From positions 16,549,001 to 16,613,000 of the forward strand of contig CM067544.1 of the NCBI GenBank assembly GCA_034509755.1: 64,000 nt of DNA, in the 5' to 3' direction. Below, piece by piece: positions 46,376 to 58,739 of this stretch (positions are counted from its first letter, which is position 1; every line of letters begins with the position of its first letter). Source of the stretch: Anisodus tanguticus. Taxonomy: Eukaryota > Streptophyta > Magnoliopsida > Solanales > Solanaceae. A program made the position numbers and the translations under genes. The notes beneath the pieces are model-generated. The model was not told where the DNA came from, did no database searches, and saw only the letters and a list, made by a program, of their open reading frames with translations.

Positions 46376-47684
46376 TGCAATATGATGGTATTACTATTAC
46401 CTACTACCTGAGACTTTTTTTTTTAATAATGGCGCTAATACATATTTCTTCCCCCTATTAAGCTAGCCAAACTAACTCTCAAACTTAGCGGCACCTAAGG
46501 TCGTGGTTCCTTATACGAACGTTTTGTGAGTTATTAATATAATAAAGTACAGTAATTTCTCTCGCTTTTGTGATATCCAGGGTACTATTCTAAATTTTCG
46601 GTTCTGCCTCTCGCTTCAAATTCCGTGAAGATTTGAGGTTTAGCAGCTTAGGTCAAGAACACATTCAACATTATGCTATGCAGAAAGAGGAATAGATCAA
46701 ATCATGAGAAACAGAGAGATGAAAGATCAATATTTAAACTATGAATTTTACACCATTTCTAGTTGGAGCTCAACGAATGCAAAAATATTTACAGGACCAA
46801 TCTAAGGGGGACATTGGTGGAGGAGTAGATGAGTCTGTAGCTTATATTAACCTTGATGCCTAAAATATTGTTACATCCCCAACGGATCTATGGACATTAA
46901 CATCGATCCATATGTATATTGCCAGTGCACTTACACAATTTTCAGCACCGAGGAAACATCATCTCAGCAATTTCTTGGCTAGTTTCTTCCTGCACTAGGC
47001 AGTAATACCTTTCAAATACTTGGCAATCCAAAATTACATACTTGATATTATTACTCGTGTAGAGGAAGAAAAAAGGAACAATACCATGAGAACTCCCCAC
47101 TGCAAGAGGCATAAAGAGGGACTATTTTGAGGCAGCATTAGAATAGCCATTCTGTACATCAACAATCTACAACCAATCAAGCTAGTAATGTAAGTACAAT
47201 ATCCTGCGGCTTTCATACTATTCCCACCTTTTCATGACATTTAAAAATAAAATAACAATTGAAGTGTCCGGATTAGATGGAAGACACAATTCTCCCTCTA
47301 TAGTATATTCCCCTCCCCCCCCCCCCCCACCCCCCACCCCCAAAAGAAAGAAGACTTTATTTTTGGACATCTCAAAGTAATGTCTACTTCCAAACCAGTT
47401 AGTATTTATAAAGTGAAGTTATATCTGACCTTAGTTTTACACTTCCAAACTTCTTATTCCCCTTCCAATGTGAAAAATATAAATATTACATAACACTTCA
47501 CATTAGATATATCATCCTGGACTTGATAATACATGTCAGTCATCTTCATCAAGTTACGGAAGCTATCAAAGACATCAGAATAATCATCGGACCTGTTGAA
47601 GTTCTATGCACAAGGCAATGATCTCATATATGTACAAACTACCAGATAGTGAAGTTGGTCAAGGAACTGCAGTGTGAGCAGTTG
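46376..47684. other. Intergenic region, downstream of the FHY3/FAR1-like gene
   Basis: No gene recognised. A poly(C) run lies at 47313-47329. The part nearest 47684 is likely the 3' UTR of the gene on the minus strand. Confidence 0.5.
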
Positions 47685-50600
47685 TCAAGATAAGTTCTTT
47701 GAGTGCAAATTGTCCAATGCCAAGTGCATCATTTGTGTATTGGCCACCGTAGACTAACGATAGAACCCAAAAAATGGAAATACATTAAATATATATTACA
47801 AAATGGTGGTGAAACAACAAGAGAAGAACAAGGCAAAATGATCACAAGGTATAGCACCTCTTGCAGACTGTCCTGAACCCCAAAAGAACTTTGAGCAACT
47901 GCAGGCCTAAAATACACTTGTCCCTACAAGAAAGTCGAATGATAATCTATTATCAGGTGTAAATGGAACAGCAATAATTGACAGTACATATTATTTAGTT
48001 GAAGGTTGCCCATCAATAGATGCGGAAATGGTTGCTCTTACACTAAAGATGGCTTTTGAATTTGGTTTTGTTTCACTTTTGGAGAAGAAAAAAATTGGGA
48101 TAAAGTTGCCTTTGGATTATCAATTTTGAGTAAAGATATTTTGCAAGACATTTGGATTAGAATGTTTTTAAAACTAGAAAACTAAAAAGCACTCCATGAA
48201 TTTCATAAACTGAGACTCGAAACCTAAAACGCTTACCAAGACCAAGACTAACCCGAACAAAGCTGCGGTCTTCTCTGAACATCAGACAGCCAAAACTAAA
48301 ATTCATGGATAGAAATTCAACCATGGAAAAGAGATTATCACAAGGTGTAACTATTACCGGAAAATGGGCTTGGAAACCTGGTTTGGCATGCGATGTGTTT
48401 GGCTTACAATTACGGTTTGATTAGTACGTCAGAGAATCCATTTATCTTTTAACCAAATGGCTTTGAATTTGGTTTTTGAAGAATTTTTCTTATCTTCTAC
48501 AACTTCAGCAAAGCTACAGGAAATGATATCCTGAGACACAGCTAATAACTTTCTACATAATGTATAGATAGTACCAGTCCATGCAATCTAGGTTGAGAGA
48601 GATAAGGACCATCTTCAATTGAAGCAAGTGTATTCAATTGTCCCTAGAAAAGAACAAAGTCATGCGAATTAGTTTGAGACAACACCAGAAATCATAGAAC
48701 ACATCAGTGCTTGGAGTTATTAAATTAATCACCAGCCCCAGCATGTTTAGTTGGTTGACATAGCCTTGGGTATTTGTATTCAATTGTCCCTGCACCAAAA
48801 GGAAAGAAAATCATGCTGGGTAGTTCAGTTATCCAGAACGCATACGCTACATACACAGCACACAGATTTACAAATCGTAAGTAGCAAGTACATACCACTC
48901 CTTGAATCATTTGGGGGCTGCTATAGTAGCCATCGGGAATTGGAATTCTGGAATTTATATGGCCCTAACATGTATCATAGAATTTGAATCACAAAACCAA
49001 TGATTATACGGATACTCATATGTTCCATTTTATGTGACACTCTTTTATAATATGTTAAAAAAAGAAAGACAATTTTCTATATTTGGATAAAATTTAACTT
49101 TAAACTTCCCCTTTTACCCTACAGACATGCTTTTATAGCCACAGAATATCATGGCTTATTAAACCCAGTTAAACACCGCCACATAAAACGAAACGAAGGG
49201 AGTAGTAAATATATTACAAGACACTTTTTTCTCCCCATGCCAAATAAAACAATAAAATTTATAAAATCACCACACCATTGGTTGTACGGCTGAGTGTGAT
49301 CCAAAAGGATAATCAACAGTCGGTTCCCCGAAACCTGATCGTCCCTGCAACATATATGGAATGCATGAGATAAATTAGCCAATAGTTTCGTCTTAGGTGT
49401 ATGCATGTTTATATAATGCTATGATAAAAAATAACCATATGTTTGCTATCTACTATATATCCCCACCACGGATATTATTTTCTGCTCTGTATATACCTCA
49501 TATTTAAGTAAGAACGAACTAAATCAACACTTAGTAACTTGCATAATAGAATAATAAAGAAGATCAATAGCTCACTACCATTTCTTTTCTTGTTATGTTC
49601 TTTCCGTTACTCTTGCTTTGATTGTTACTATCTGTGAATACTTTAAGGTCATTAAGACCTTGATTTGGGAGAGAACAAGATTCTGATTCATTTAAATTTC
49701 GATCATTCACGGTCTCACATAGTCACATCTTCTCATAAAATTTTCCAGCACACTAAATACAATGTTATAACTCTCTTGAGATAGCGACCCTTCATCACCT
49801 AGCTCAAATGCCCTTTGACATAGATCATTGTAGCGTTGAACCCTGGAATCAACCAAAGTTACTTGTCTCGTCTTCTCTCTACTCTTTGCACCTTTAGTCC
49901 AGCGTCTAAAAATATATTTAGAGGGGATGTTATGCACACCAGCCATTTGAAGAACTATCATCACGTGTCTACAAAGGAATCCATTGTACTCGAACAAATG
50001 ACAAGAACATGAAGTATCAGATGTCTTCTCATTCCATACGACAATGAATTCTTGATTTTCTTCAAAATCTTGGACTCTATATGTGGCAGTTTCACCATCA
50101 TCACTTTCCTTTTTAGGGTGACAAGCAACCACTCCCAAAACCTCAACTTGGAATTTCTTGAATATTGCATGAGTGTATAAAGTTGCCATCTGCTTTTCAA
50201 AAGGGGAGGGAGATTTCAGTCCTGGTTGTTTATGCCTCGTCTCAAAATCAGCATTTGCCTCTCCTTGACACTTCTCTTGCAGAAGTTTTTTATACTGGTC
50301 AAGAAACTCCTTCAATGTCGTCTTACATAATATGCACTTATCTAGAAGAGAGTTAACGCTTTCCGCTCGCTGCATCGTAGACATTCCTGCCAAGAAGATA
50401 TTATTCATGTATGTTGGTACCCACCTTAGCCGATCTTCGTACAATGATTTAATCCACAAGTCATTCCTCAAATCAAATCTATCAACCACCTTCGACCACC
50501 TCTTTTCAAACAATTCATTAGTTGCTGACCTAAAAATGCATTTATTGAATTTGGAGAGGAAACTTTCATGCTGCCTTATGACATGACCAAGCTTCTCCTG

Positions 50601-51857
50601 GATCTTACTCAGTACGTGCCACAAACAAAAGCAATGGCGTGAATCTGGTAAAACCTCAGCAATAACTTCTTCCAATGTTTTGTCTTGATCAGTTAGAATT
50701 ACTTTTGGAACTTGTCCACACAATGCCCTAAGCCATGCTCGCATCAACCAAACAAATGTAGACTTACTCTCATCTGCAATCAACCCACAGCCTAGCAATA
50801 TGGACTGAAAATGATGATTCACACCAATAAAAGGAACGAACCGTAGCTTATATTCGTTTGTTATATAGGTAGTGTCAAAAAGAACTACGTCACTGAAGTT
50901 ACCATAGTCAAGCCTACATTTAGCGTCAACCCAAAAGACATTTCTCAGGCATTGCTCTTGATTCAAATCCATTGCATAAAAGAAGTTTGGATTTTCATCT
51001 TGCATGTAAAGAAAATGCTCAAGAATAACTTGTGCATCTCCCTCATCTAAAGCCAAAGATTGCGGACTACTATTTGTGCCACCATTCTTTTGCTTCTCAA
51101 CTTTCTTCATAACACCAGAATGGCTAGACATAGTCACAAAAGTCTTTTTCGTCCTCCCACGGCTAACATGAGATGCATCTGCGCCATTCTTAGCCAGATC
51201 AATATTCCTCTGACCTGGAAGGTAGCTGGTCCAATCTGGAAATATTTCATGGTTATGCTCTTTGACAAAAATACGAATAACCCACCTTCCATCAGACCTT
51301 CTCTTTACATGCAAGCAAGCCTTACAATCTGTTTTTGACCAAGACCTGTTTATTCTACCCTTTTTTCTCCTCACAGGAATACTTCCGGCCACATCCACAC
51401 TTGGAACAGGTTCTGCACCAGAAGTAGAAGCTTTTTGCTTACTTCCATATCTACTGCAAACAAATTTTGCATCAATAAATTTTCCAGAAATTCTTGATCG
51501 ACGGCTAGCCTTTATTATTGAGGAAAATCCAATGGACTTAGCGTATTCTTTGTAAAATGAAAAGGCATTCTCCTTCGATTCAAATTCCATACCATCATGA
51601 GGCTCCAAGTTCCTATAGCAATTCACAGCCAAAGAATCTGCATTTGGCAGTACATGTTCATCATTAGATGTTCTTTCAGTCCAACTAGTTCCTGCATTCT
51701 CCATGTCCAGGCAAACACTCTTCGAAGCAGTGACAGTAGCTCCATCCATACCGCAGAGTTCTCCTCTTGCATGTTCAATCCTTACACGTGTATGGGACCC
51801 ACAGTCTTCTTTATCCTTGTGATAATCGCCTGATGGATGCTGAAGGTCAATAACCAT
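47685..51857 (-). CDS. FHY3/FAR1-like (FRS) protein, MULE-derived; frame broken near the C-terminus
   Basis: A nuclear transcription factor of the FHY3/FAR1 family, domesticated from Mutator transposases; relatives act in phytochrome A signalling. Start chosen at 51857 (MVIDLQHPSGD resembles the family's N-terminus); a longer frame reaches 51920, but a TTTCAG splice acceptor lies between. Numbered from 51920: FAR1 DNA-binding domain (about 121-228; Cys155, Cys199/202, HNH 222-224), MULE domain with FDTTY (Asp349) and LTDQD (Asp411), and a SWIM finger CSCHLFEYNGFLCRHVMIVL (638-657). The main exon (to 49579) carries a +8 bp insertion at 49715-49728 that shifts the frame to a stop at 49707. Beyond it the original frame runs on as VNDRNLNESESCSLPNQG to 49579 and through six phase-0 exons (49344-49276, 48964-48896, 48789-48733, 48643-48575, 47923-47858, 47753-47685), four beginning with GGACAA or GGACGA. 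As read, a protein of about 716 aa is made, with all three domains but lacking the tail. Confidence 0.85.
49018..49205. mobile_element. Stowaway-like MITE remnant in an FRS intron
   Basis: The right end, GCCACATAAAACGAAACGAAGGGAGTA, is the reverse of the usual start CTCCCTTCGTTTCG-TTTTATGTGGC; the left part TTCCATTTTATGTGACACTC is an imperfect inverted match. It lies between the first C-terminal exon pair, in an intron. Confidence 0.55.
49715..49728. other. 8-bp duplication-like insertion causing a frameshift in the FRS gene
   Basis: The plus strand reads TCACAT AG TCACAT. Deleting one 8-bp unit would restore the family-like sequence RRCETVNDRN and the frame of the downstream exons. The pattern of a duplicated 6-mer with two altered bases between resembles a hAT excision footprint. 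Confidence 0.7.
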
Positions 51858-52258
51858 TGAGGTAAAGTGTGTTCTCCCAATCCAAGTACTCAACCTTGTG
51901 CCTGAAACATGTCCGTTCATATTTCGTCATCATTATGCCCAACAGAGGAAAATTCTAGTCAAGTCATCCACAAATTACAAGTTTTCGTTTCTACTTGAGA
52001 AAGAAAGCATTAATCCAATAAATACGGTTTCCTGAAACATTATTGTCAACGCACAAGCACAGAATTCCTTTCTATATAACATGTCACAGAAGCGGTACAG
52101 AATTCCTTTGCAGTATCTAAATTTACACCAGTGAGATTATCCACATAGTTATGGAAGGCCAATGTTGTTATCTTAAGATGGTAGAAGAGGACACTTTTTT
52201 CAGGGTTCATGAGGGTGACAAGAAAACAACTTTTTGATAAAGAAAGGCTCATATTGTC
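51858..52258. other. FRS 5' flank, splice acceptor region
   Basis: On the minus strand TGTTTCAG at about 51901 could end an intron in the 5' UTR. Nothing else recognised up to the L1 insertion. Confidence 0.4.
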
Positions 52259-52274
52259 AAAATGTACCTAATAT
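52259..52274. repeat. 16-bp target duplication of the L1 fragment, left
   Basis: AAAATGTACCTAATAT, identical to 52623-52638. Confidence 0.85.
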
Positions 52275-52622
52275 TTTTTTTTTTGATCACGTAAAAGATT
52301 TCATTGATAATAACAAGGCCAACTTGGCCGTATACACGTGATGTACCAAAAAAGGAGAAACCTACAAAATATGGTTCTCTCCAAAAGACACCCAATCCTC
52401 TACACAAACAGGAACTACATGGGTGCTCCAAAAGAAAATAAGGGATCGGATACTACTCCTCAATTGAGCAAAGCTCATCTCCACCCCTTCAAAAGCTATC
52501 CTATTTCTCTCTTTCCAAATGACCCACATTAAAGCAAGAGGAGTAACATTCCAAGCCCTGTGCCTTCTTCTCCTAGCTCCACTCTTCCAACTGAACATCA
52601 ACTCCTTCACTAAAATATGGTG
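52275..52622 (-). mobile_element. 5'-truncated L1 LINE fragment with poly(A)
   Basis: The minus strand encodes LALMWVIWKERNRIAFEGVE, SLIFFWSTHVVPVCVEDWVS and, in another frame, GTSRVYGQVGLVIINE, the C-terminal tail common to plant L1-type LINEs after the zinc-binding RT end. It ends in a poly(A) stretch (plus strand T-run, 52275-52282) and is flanked by a perfect 16-bp duplication. Only about 350 bp were copied. It probably sits in the 5' UTR intron or promoter of the FRS gene. Confidence 0.85.
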
Positions 52623-52638
52623 AAAATGTACCTAATAT
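52623..52638. repeat. 16-bp target duplication of the L1 fragment, right
   Basis: Identical to 52259-52274. Confidence 0.85.
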
Positions 52639-54530
52639 AATACCTTCAATAATTTGATGTCCTACTGGAGACACCATAGTCAATTGAAGGAAGTTGAAAG
52701 GTTACCAAGATTCGTGGGAAACCAAAATTGAGACTCATGAAATTCAATTTCTAGTTATCTGACCAAGTTGTTCTATTGGATTAAAAATGATGCTCCTATT
52801 AATAATTTATTTTTAGCTAATTTTTAGATGAGTTGAGGGCAGTATAGATTTTTGTTATAGCTCCATATATAGCCTTGGTACACCAGGTCTCTTAAAAAAA
52901 CAACTTGGTACACCATTGTTACCTTTCTCCCAAAAAGAAGGGGCAAAATGACTTCCATCACTTATGCGCCAAAGTCATTTTGCTTACAATTATCTCAACT
53001 TTTAACATCATGATACTTGCTTCAACTAACACTTAGGCATTATTAAGTACAAATCTCTAGTACTCAAAAACTTCATCAAAAGACTCCTTGAGTTTGTTAA
53101 TATAATTTTAATTTTTAATATATATTTCTTCGAAAAATATTTTCACCTCACCAACTAAACAAAACAGTATCCATTTTTCCATTAAAAAAATGACTTCATT
53201 ATACCAAACTCACTTAACTCTCCATTTCAAATTTCCCAAATTGACATATCATATATACCTACAAAAAGAAAATTCACCTATAACACAACATGCAAGCAAA
53301 TTAGCAAGTTAGTATTCCCATGATCACACATATATATATCAATATAGTAAGTACTGGAACATGTAAAATGTAGAAATGAAAATAACCAAAATTGAGAAAA
53401 CCTTTTATATGAAAAAAAAATAAAAAAATACTCTACAGTAGAATAAAAGTGTGCCTATACAAATACGTATGAAATACGTGCACTTATTTATAAAAATACA
53501 TGTAAGGAAAGAGAGGAATTAGGAAATTTACGGTGCGAGTAGAGAATTGTGATGATCACCGCTAAGAAAAGTGAATGAGTGAATTTTTTTTGGGGAGAGC
53601 ATAGAGAGTACAGTTTTTGCTAATTCAAACGATTAGGGCTCGAAATTGCACTTCTGACTGTGTTTCCTTCTTCCCGTACTCGCGGCTTCATGTGGGCTAA
53701 AATTCCTCCGCGTTTCGACCCGATGGGCCTACTCCTAAGCTGTCACATGGAGACATATTTTAGGCCCAAATTAACAGACACTACAAATTGAGCCAAGAAT
53801 TTGGTCTGGTTGTCCCTTGCCGAATTGGTATTCATTTTTTGTCTCCGTCTTTAAATGCAAAGCAAATAATATATGTTCAACTATTAGAAGTCGATCATGT
53901 GTTGCAAGCTTTCGGAACAAGCTATAGTCTGGAACAACAAAGAACTCGTGACAAGTCGTTATGATTTGTGACTAATCCAACAGAGCAACTAGTTTGAAAA
54001 TAGCATAAAATTATACATGTTTATCATGGCGTGCATGCCACAGACTTCACTATTTGCAGCTTAAAAATTATGACATTTTAGTACGATGTTTGAGTAATCC
54101 AACAGGTCAGATATGGTGAATATAACATGAAGTTGTACCCATCTGTTATGATTTGTGTGTCATCATTCTAAATTATATTTTTTTCCTTTTGTAGATTTGA
54201 AATCATAAAGAAAGTTATAACGAGTGAAATAGAGAATAAACAAAGGAGAGAGACATCATGAAGTAAATGTAATAAATAAAGAAGATATATACATATATTG
54301 AAAAGAAAAAATGGAATAATTATAAGCTTAAACAATCTAAGAGTGAAAAGTTGAAATAATGTCGATGACCCAACATAATTTGTGAGTTATCCAATCGTGA
54401 GGTCATACTAATTTGTCATGATGTGTATGTCATCGTTTTGAAATGCATTTTTTCATTTTCTTTATTTGTAATTCTAAAATCATGACAGTCCAATATGTTT
54501 TAATTTGTGAGTAATACAACAGTCAGGGGC
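52639..54530. other. FRS upstream region and spacer with internal repeats
   Basis: No gene. The FRS promoter/5' UTR exon probably lies near 53540-53640 (minus). From 53930 to 54530 short degenerate repeats around ATGATTTGTG and GTGAGTAATCCAACAG recur several times. Confidence 0.45.
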
Positions 54531-54598
54531 GGAGGCACGTGTAGCCAAGGGATGTCACCCGACACCGCTTGGCTAGAAATATTTTTATTTATATATAC
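54531..54598. mobile_element. Older interspersed repeat, left part (split by LINE 2)
   Basis: CAGGGGCGGAGGCACGTGTA is the start of a common plant repeat (GGGCGGAG-type). Its body resumes after LINE 2 at 58884. Confidence 0.4.
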
Positions 54599-54616
54599 GT
54601 AAATAATCTGGTGAAC
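54599..54616. repeat. 16-18 bp target duplication of LINE 2, left
   Basis: GTAAATAATCTGGTGAAC, identical to 58866-58883. Confidence 0.9.
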
Positions 54617-55639
54617 ATGATTCTTAAGGATTTTAAAATCATGAAACATGAAAGAAATAAAGTCCATGAAACACTTGACTAATATGACTAAAATGCACTC
54701 TCTCTCTTACACTGATAACGGTAACATACAAACTCGCCACTGCAACACCGTCGGCGACGTCTCAGGGCACAGGTAAGAACCTCCTCCCTCATTTTTCCCT
54801 TCCTTCTCTTTCTCTCCCCCCCTTTTATTTTCTTTCTCTCCCTCGTCTTCTTCTACTCTCTGCCTCGCCGCTACTCTACTACTCCACCCTCCACTTTTTC
54901 TCTCCATATATTCCCCTGTCTATCTCTGCTTGTGGGTGTGCGAGTCATAACAAGTCCGACGAAGACCCAGACCTTTTTTCGGGGAGGATCCAGTCCTTTT
55001 CTGGCGAAGAACCGGACAGATTTCCAGCGCGGGAGCAGTCCTCCGGATCGCCGTTGTAGATCGACCACTACAAGTCAGGTTTTATATTTTCTTGCTTGGG
55101 TATTTGTTGTTTCTGGTGGGTATTGGGTGTTCTACGCAGATACTATTAATTATAGATTGCAATCTGTATATTTCTCTTTAGGTTAATTATTTGCTCTAGC
55201 TATAGCATAGCACTTGCACTTTCTTTATTCTTATTGTTGATTTTTTCTTGATTTGCATATGGGTGTGCTTATTATTGGGTTTTTTTTCTTGATTTGCATC
55301 TTGGTGTTCCTGTTGTTGGGTTGCTAGGTGTTATTCTTAGTAGTTATACTTGTGTGCCTTTAGTTATTGCTTCTACCTTTAGTAGATTTTTGCTTCTGCC
55401 TTTTGTTCTTACATTTGTATCGTAGTAGTTCTAATTGTCTTCAATTTTGTGCCTGCTAGTTCTAGATTAAATCATGTTAGGTTGATTTATTGTAGTGGCT
55501 TTGGTGAACTTGCTTGGTTTGTTATCTTTGGGCTTTGTGTTTCTTGCTCTTGAGTTTGCTACATTTGATTCATAGTATTATCACTACTCTTCCATTTCCT
55601 TCTCTTTACTGCGTTAGTAGCTTCCGGGCATGATGGTGG

Positions 55640-57340
55640 ATTGAAGTCGTGTCCTCGGTTGGGGGTAAGGGCGGGGGGCAGAGGTGGTACGGGGACTAGG
55701 GGAGCTCATAGGTTGCGAGTTGGGTCTTGAAATATAGGTACTCTAACGGGGAAGTCAATTGAATTGGTGAAAATTCTTAAGAAGATGAAGATTAGTATAA
55801 CTTATGCTCAGGAAACCAAATGGATATGAACTAAGGCTTTGGAGGTAGATGGGTATAAGTTGTGGTACTCAGGGCGCTTGAGGGGTAGGAACGGAGTAGA
55901 CATTCTAGTGGATATGGAACTCCGGGATCAAGTTGTAAAGGTTAGGAGGGTGAATGATATGATGATGACTATTAAACTAGTTTTGGAAGGGTTAACTTTT
56001 AACATAATTAGTGCATATGCGCCTCAGACGGGTTTGGCAGAGGAGGACAAAAGGCGTTTTTGAGAGAAGTTGGGCGAGGTGGTAAGGGGTATCCCACAGA
56101 TCGAGAAACTAGTGTTAGGAGAAGATTTTAGTAGCCACATAGGGTCTACTGCAGGAAGATATAGTGACGTGCATGACGGGTTCGGCTTTGGGGATAGAAA
56201 TAAGGAAGGAATTTCGCTCCTAGACTTTGCGAATGCTTTTGAGTTGGTCATAGCTAACTCGAGCTTCCGGAAGAGGGAGAAACACTTGGTGACTTACCAT
56301 AGTGCGGTGGCTAAGACTTAGATAGATTATATGCTCCTTTGGAAGGGTGACAGAGGTGTTTGCAAGGACTGTAAGGTTATCCCGAGCGAAAACCTTACAA
56401 CTCAGCATAAGCTCGTGATTATGAACTTAGAGATCAAGTTAAAGAAGAAGAAAATGGTTGCTCCCGAACGACCAAGAATTAGATGGAGAAGCCTAACTGA
56501 GGTTAAAGCTCAGGAGATGAGGGAGATGTTGAGAGATATGGGGGCTAGGAGGAGTAGAAGTGATGCTGATAGTATATGGGCTAGGACAGTCGAATGCATT
56601 AGGGAAGCAGCTAGAGAGGTACTTGGGGTTGCAGAAGGCAACTCAGGTGGACGTAAAGGGAATTGGTGGTGGAATGAAGAGGTCCAAGGAAAAGTAGAAG
56701 CCAATAAGGTTGCGTATGCGATGCTAGTGGAAAACATCGATGAGGACGAAAATTGGAGGAATAAGGAGAGGTATAAGATAGTGAAGAAGGAAGCAAAACT
56801 AGCGGGCATGATGACTAAAATAACAGCTTTTTAGCACTTGTATAGAGAGCTCGAGTGCAAAAGCGGGGATATGAAGTTGTATAGGCTCACCAAGATGAGA
56901 GAGAGGAAGTCTCGCTACCTGGACCAAATAAAGTACATCAACGAGAATAATGAAGTGTTGGTAGACAACGCATACATTAGGCGAAGATGGTAGACATACT
57001 TCCAAAAGCTCTTGAATGAAGAAGGGGACAAGGATATCATGCTAGTGGATTTCGAGAGTCATAGAGATTTTGGGTATTGTAGGTGCATCAAGGCGGCAGA
57101 GGTTAATGAGGCTATCTGTAAGATGATGAGGGGAAAAGCGATCGGGCCTGATGAGATCCAGATAGACTTTTGGAAGAGCGCATGTGAGACAGATATGGAG
57201 TGGCTGACTAGGTTGTTGAATGTCCTTTTTGGACAGCTAAGATGCCAGAGTATTGGAGGTGGAGTACAATGGTCCCATTGTACAAGAACAAGGGTGATAT
57301 TTAGAGTTGCAACAACTATATGGGTATCAAGTTGTTAAAT
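55640..57340 (+). pseudogene. LINE 2 endonuclease and 5' RT region (several stops)
   Basis: Pieces 55839-56063, 56070-56321, 56331-56834 and 57012-57338 give, in order, endonuclease segments (LRGRNGVDILVDMELRDQVV; GEDFSSHIGSTAGRY, where LGEDF replaces the usual GGDFN), a charged linker (RKGNWWWNEEVQGKVEANKV) and the RT start (MMRGKAIGPDEIQIDFWKSA). Most breaks are single stops. Confidence 0.85.
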
Positions 57341-58544
57341 CACACTATGAAAGTCTGGGGAGAGGGTGGTCGAGTTGAGGATGAGAAGAGATGTGTCGAT
57401 ATCCGAGAGCTAATTCGGATTCATGTTGGGTCGATCAACTATATAATCTATGCATCTTGTCAGAAGATTGGTGGAGCAGTATAAAGACAAAAAGAGAGAC
57501 CTTCACATGATGTTCATTGATCTAGAGAAAACATATGATAAAGTTTCATGGGAGGTCCTTTGAAGATGCTTGGAGTCTAGATGTATGCTTGTGGCTTACA
57601 TAAGGGAAATTAAAGACATATGTGAGGGTGCCATGATTCGGGTTAGGAAAGTGGGAGGTGATTTCGAACACTTTCTGATCGTGATGGGGTTGCACCAGGG
57701 GTCCGTTCTTAGCCCGTTTCTATTGGTCTTAGCGATGGATGATTTGACGCGTCATATTCAGGAGGAGGTGTCGTGGTATATGTTATTTGCAGACGATATA
57801 GTTTTTATTGACGAGACGCATAACGATAGGCTGAAAGTTTGTAGAATCACATTAGAACCTAAAGGTTTCAGATTAAGCAGAACTAAGACGGAGTACATAA
57901 AGTGCAAGTTCAGCGACGTGACGCAAGAGACAGATGTGGAAGTGAAGATAGAGGCACAAGTTATACCCAAAAGAGGGAGTTTCAAGTATCTTGGATCCAT
58001 TATACAAGGGAATTGGGAGATTGACGATGATGTCGCCCACCGTATTGGAGCAGGGTGGATGAAATTGGGACTTGCCTCCGGGGTGCTTTGCGATAAAAAA
58101 GTGCCACATAAGCTGAAAGGTAATTTCTATAGAGTTGTGGTTAGACCAACACTGTTTGTATGGGGCAGAGTGTTGGCCAGTCAAGAACGTCCACGTCCAA
58201 AAGATAAAATAGCGGAGATGCGGATGCTCAGATGGATGTGTGGTCATACTAGGAGAGATATGATTAGGAATAAATATATACAGGACAAGGTTGGAGTGGC
58301 CCCTGAGGAGGACAAAATGAGGGAAACGAGATTGAGATGGTTTGGGCATGTGAAGAGGAGGTGTGATGATGCGTCAGTCAGGAGGTGTGAGAGATTGACG
58401 GTCGTAGGAGTTAGGAAAGATAGAGGTAGGCCAAAGAATAACTTGGGTGAGGTGATTAGACAGGATATGGCTCTACTCCAGTTGACTGAGGAAATGACCT
58501 TAGATAGGAAGATTTGGCGGTCAAGGATTAGGATAGAATGGTAG
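57341..58544 (+). pseudogene. LINE 2 reverse transcriptase core and C-terminal domain
   Basis: After a frameshift the frame carries MFIDLEKTYDKVSWEVL (near 57510) and, from 57570, an open 324-codon frame: GLHQGSVLSPFLLVLAMDDL, the catalytic box MLFADDIVFIDE (FADD at 57786), KRGSFKYLGSIIQGN, then MLRWMCGHTRRDMIRNKYIQ and LRWFGHVKRRCDDASVRRCE with DRGRPKNNLGE at the end. The RT palm is intact here. Confidence 0.9.
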
Positions 58545-58739
58545 TAGGTATTTGAGTTTTGTCGCGTTGTATGTCTAAGAGGGGGGTTAGCCTTTCCATC
58601 TCCTCTTCTCATTTTCTTAGATGTATTATTTTCGTATCGTGTCGTTCATTATCTTTATGTGTGTATTACTATGTTGTATCATTTGTTTTGTATCTTGATA
58701 TTTTGCTGCCTTATTTTTCATGCAATCTTGTAATGATTA

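Noticed and set aside
49707..49735. Natural C-terminus of the FRS protein at MRRCDYVRP
   Set aside because: The pre-insertion frame is open past it and joins phase-0 exons with family-like sequence, so the stop appears secondary.
57570..58544. 324-aa frame as a host gene
   Set aside because: It carries the FADD box and C-terminal domain of an RTE reverse transcriptase and lies within target duplications.
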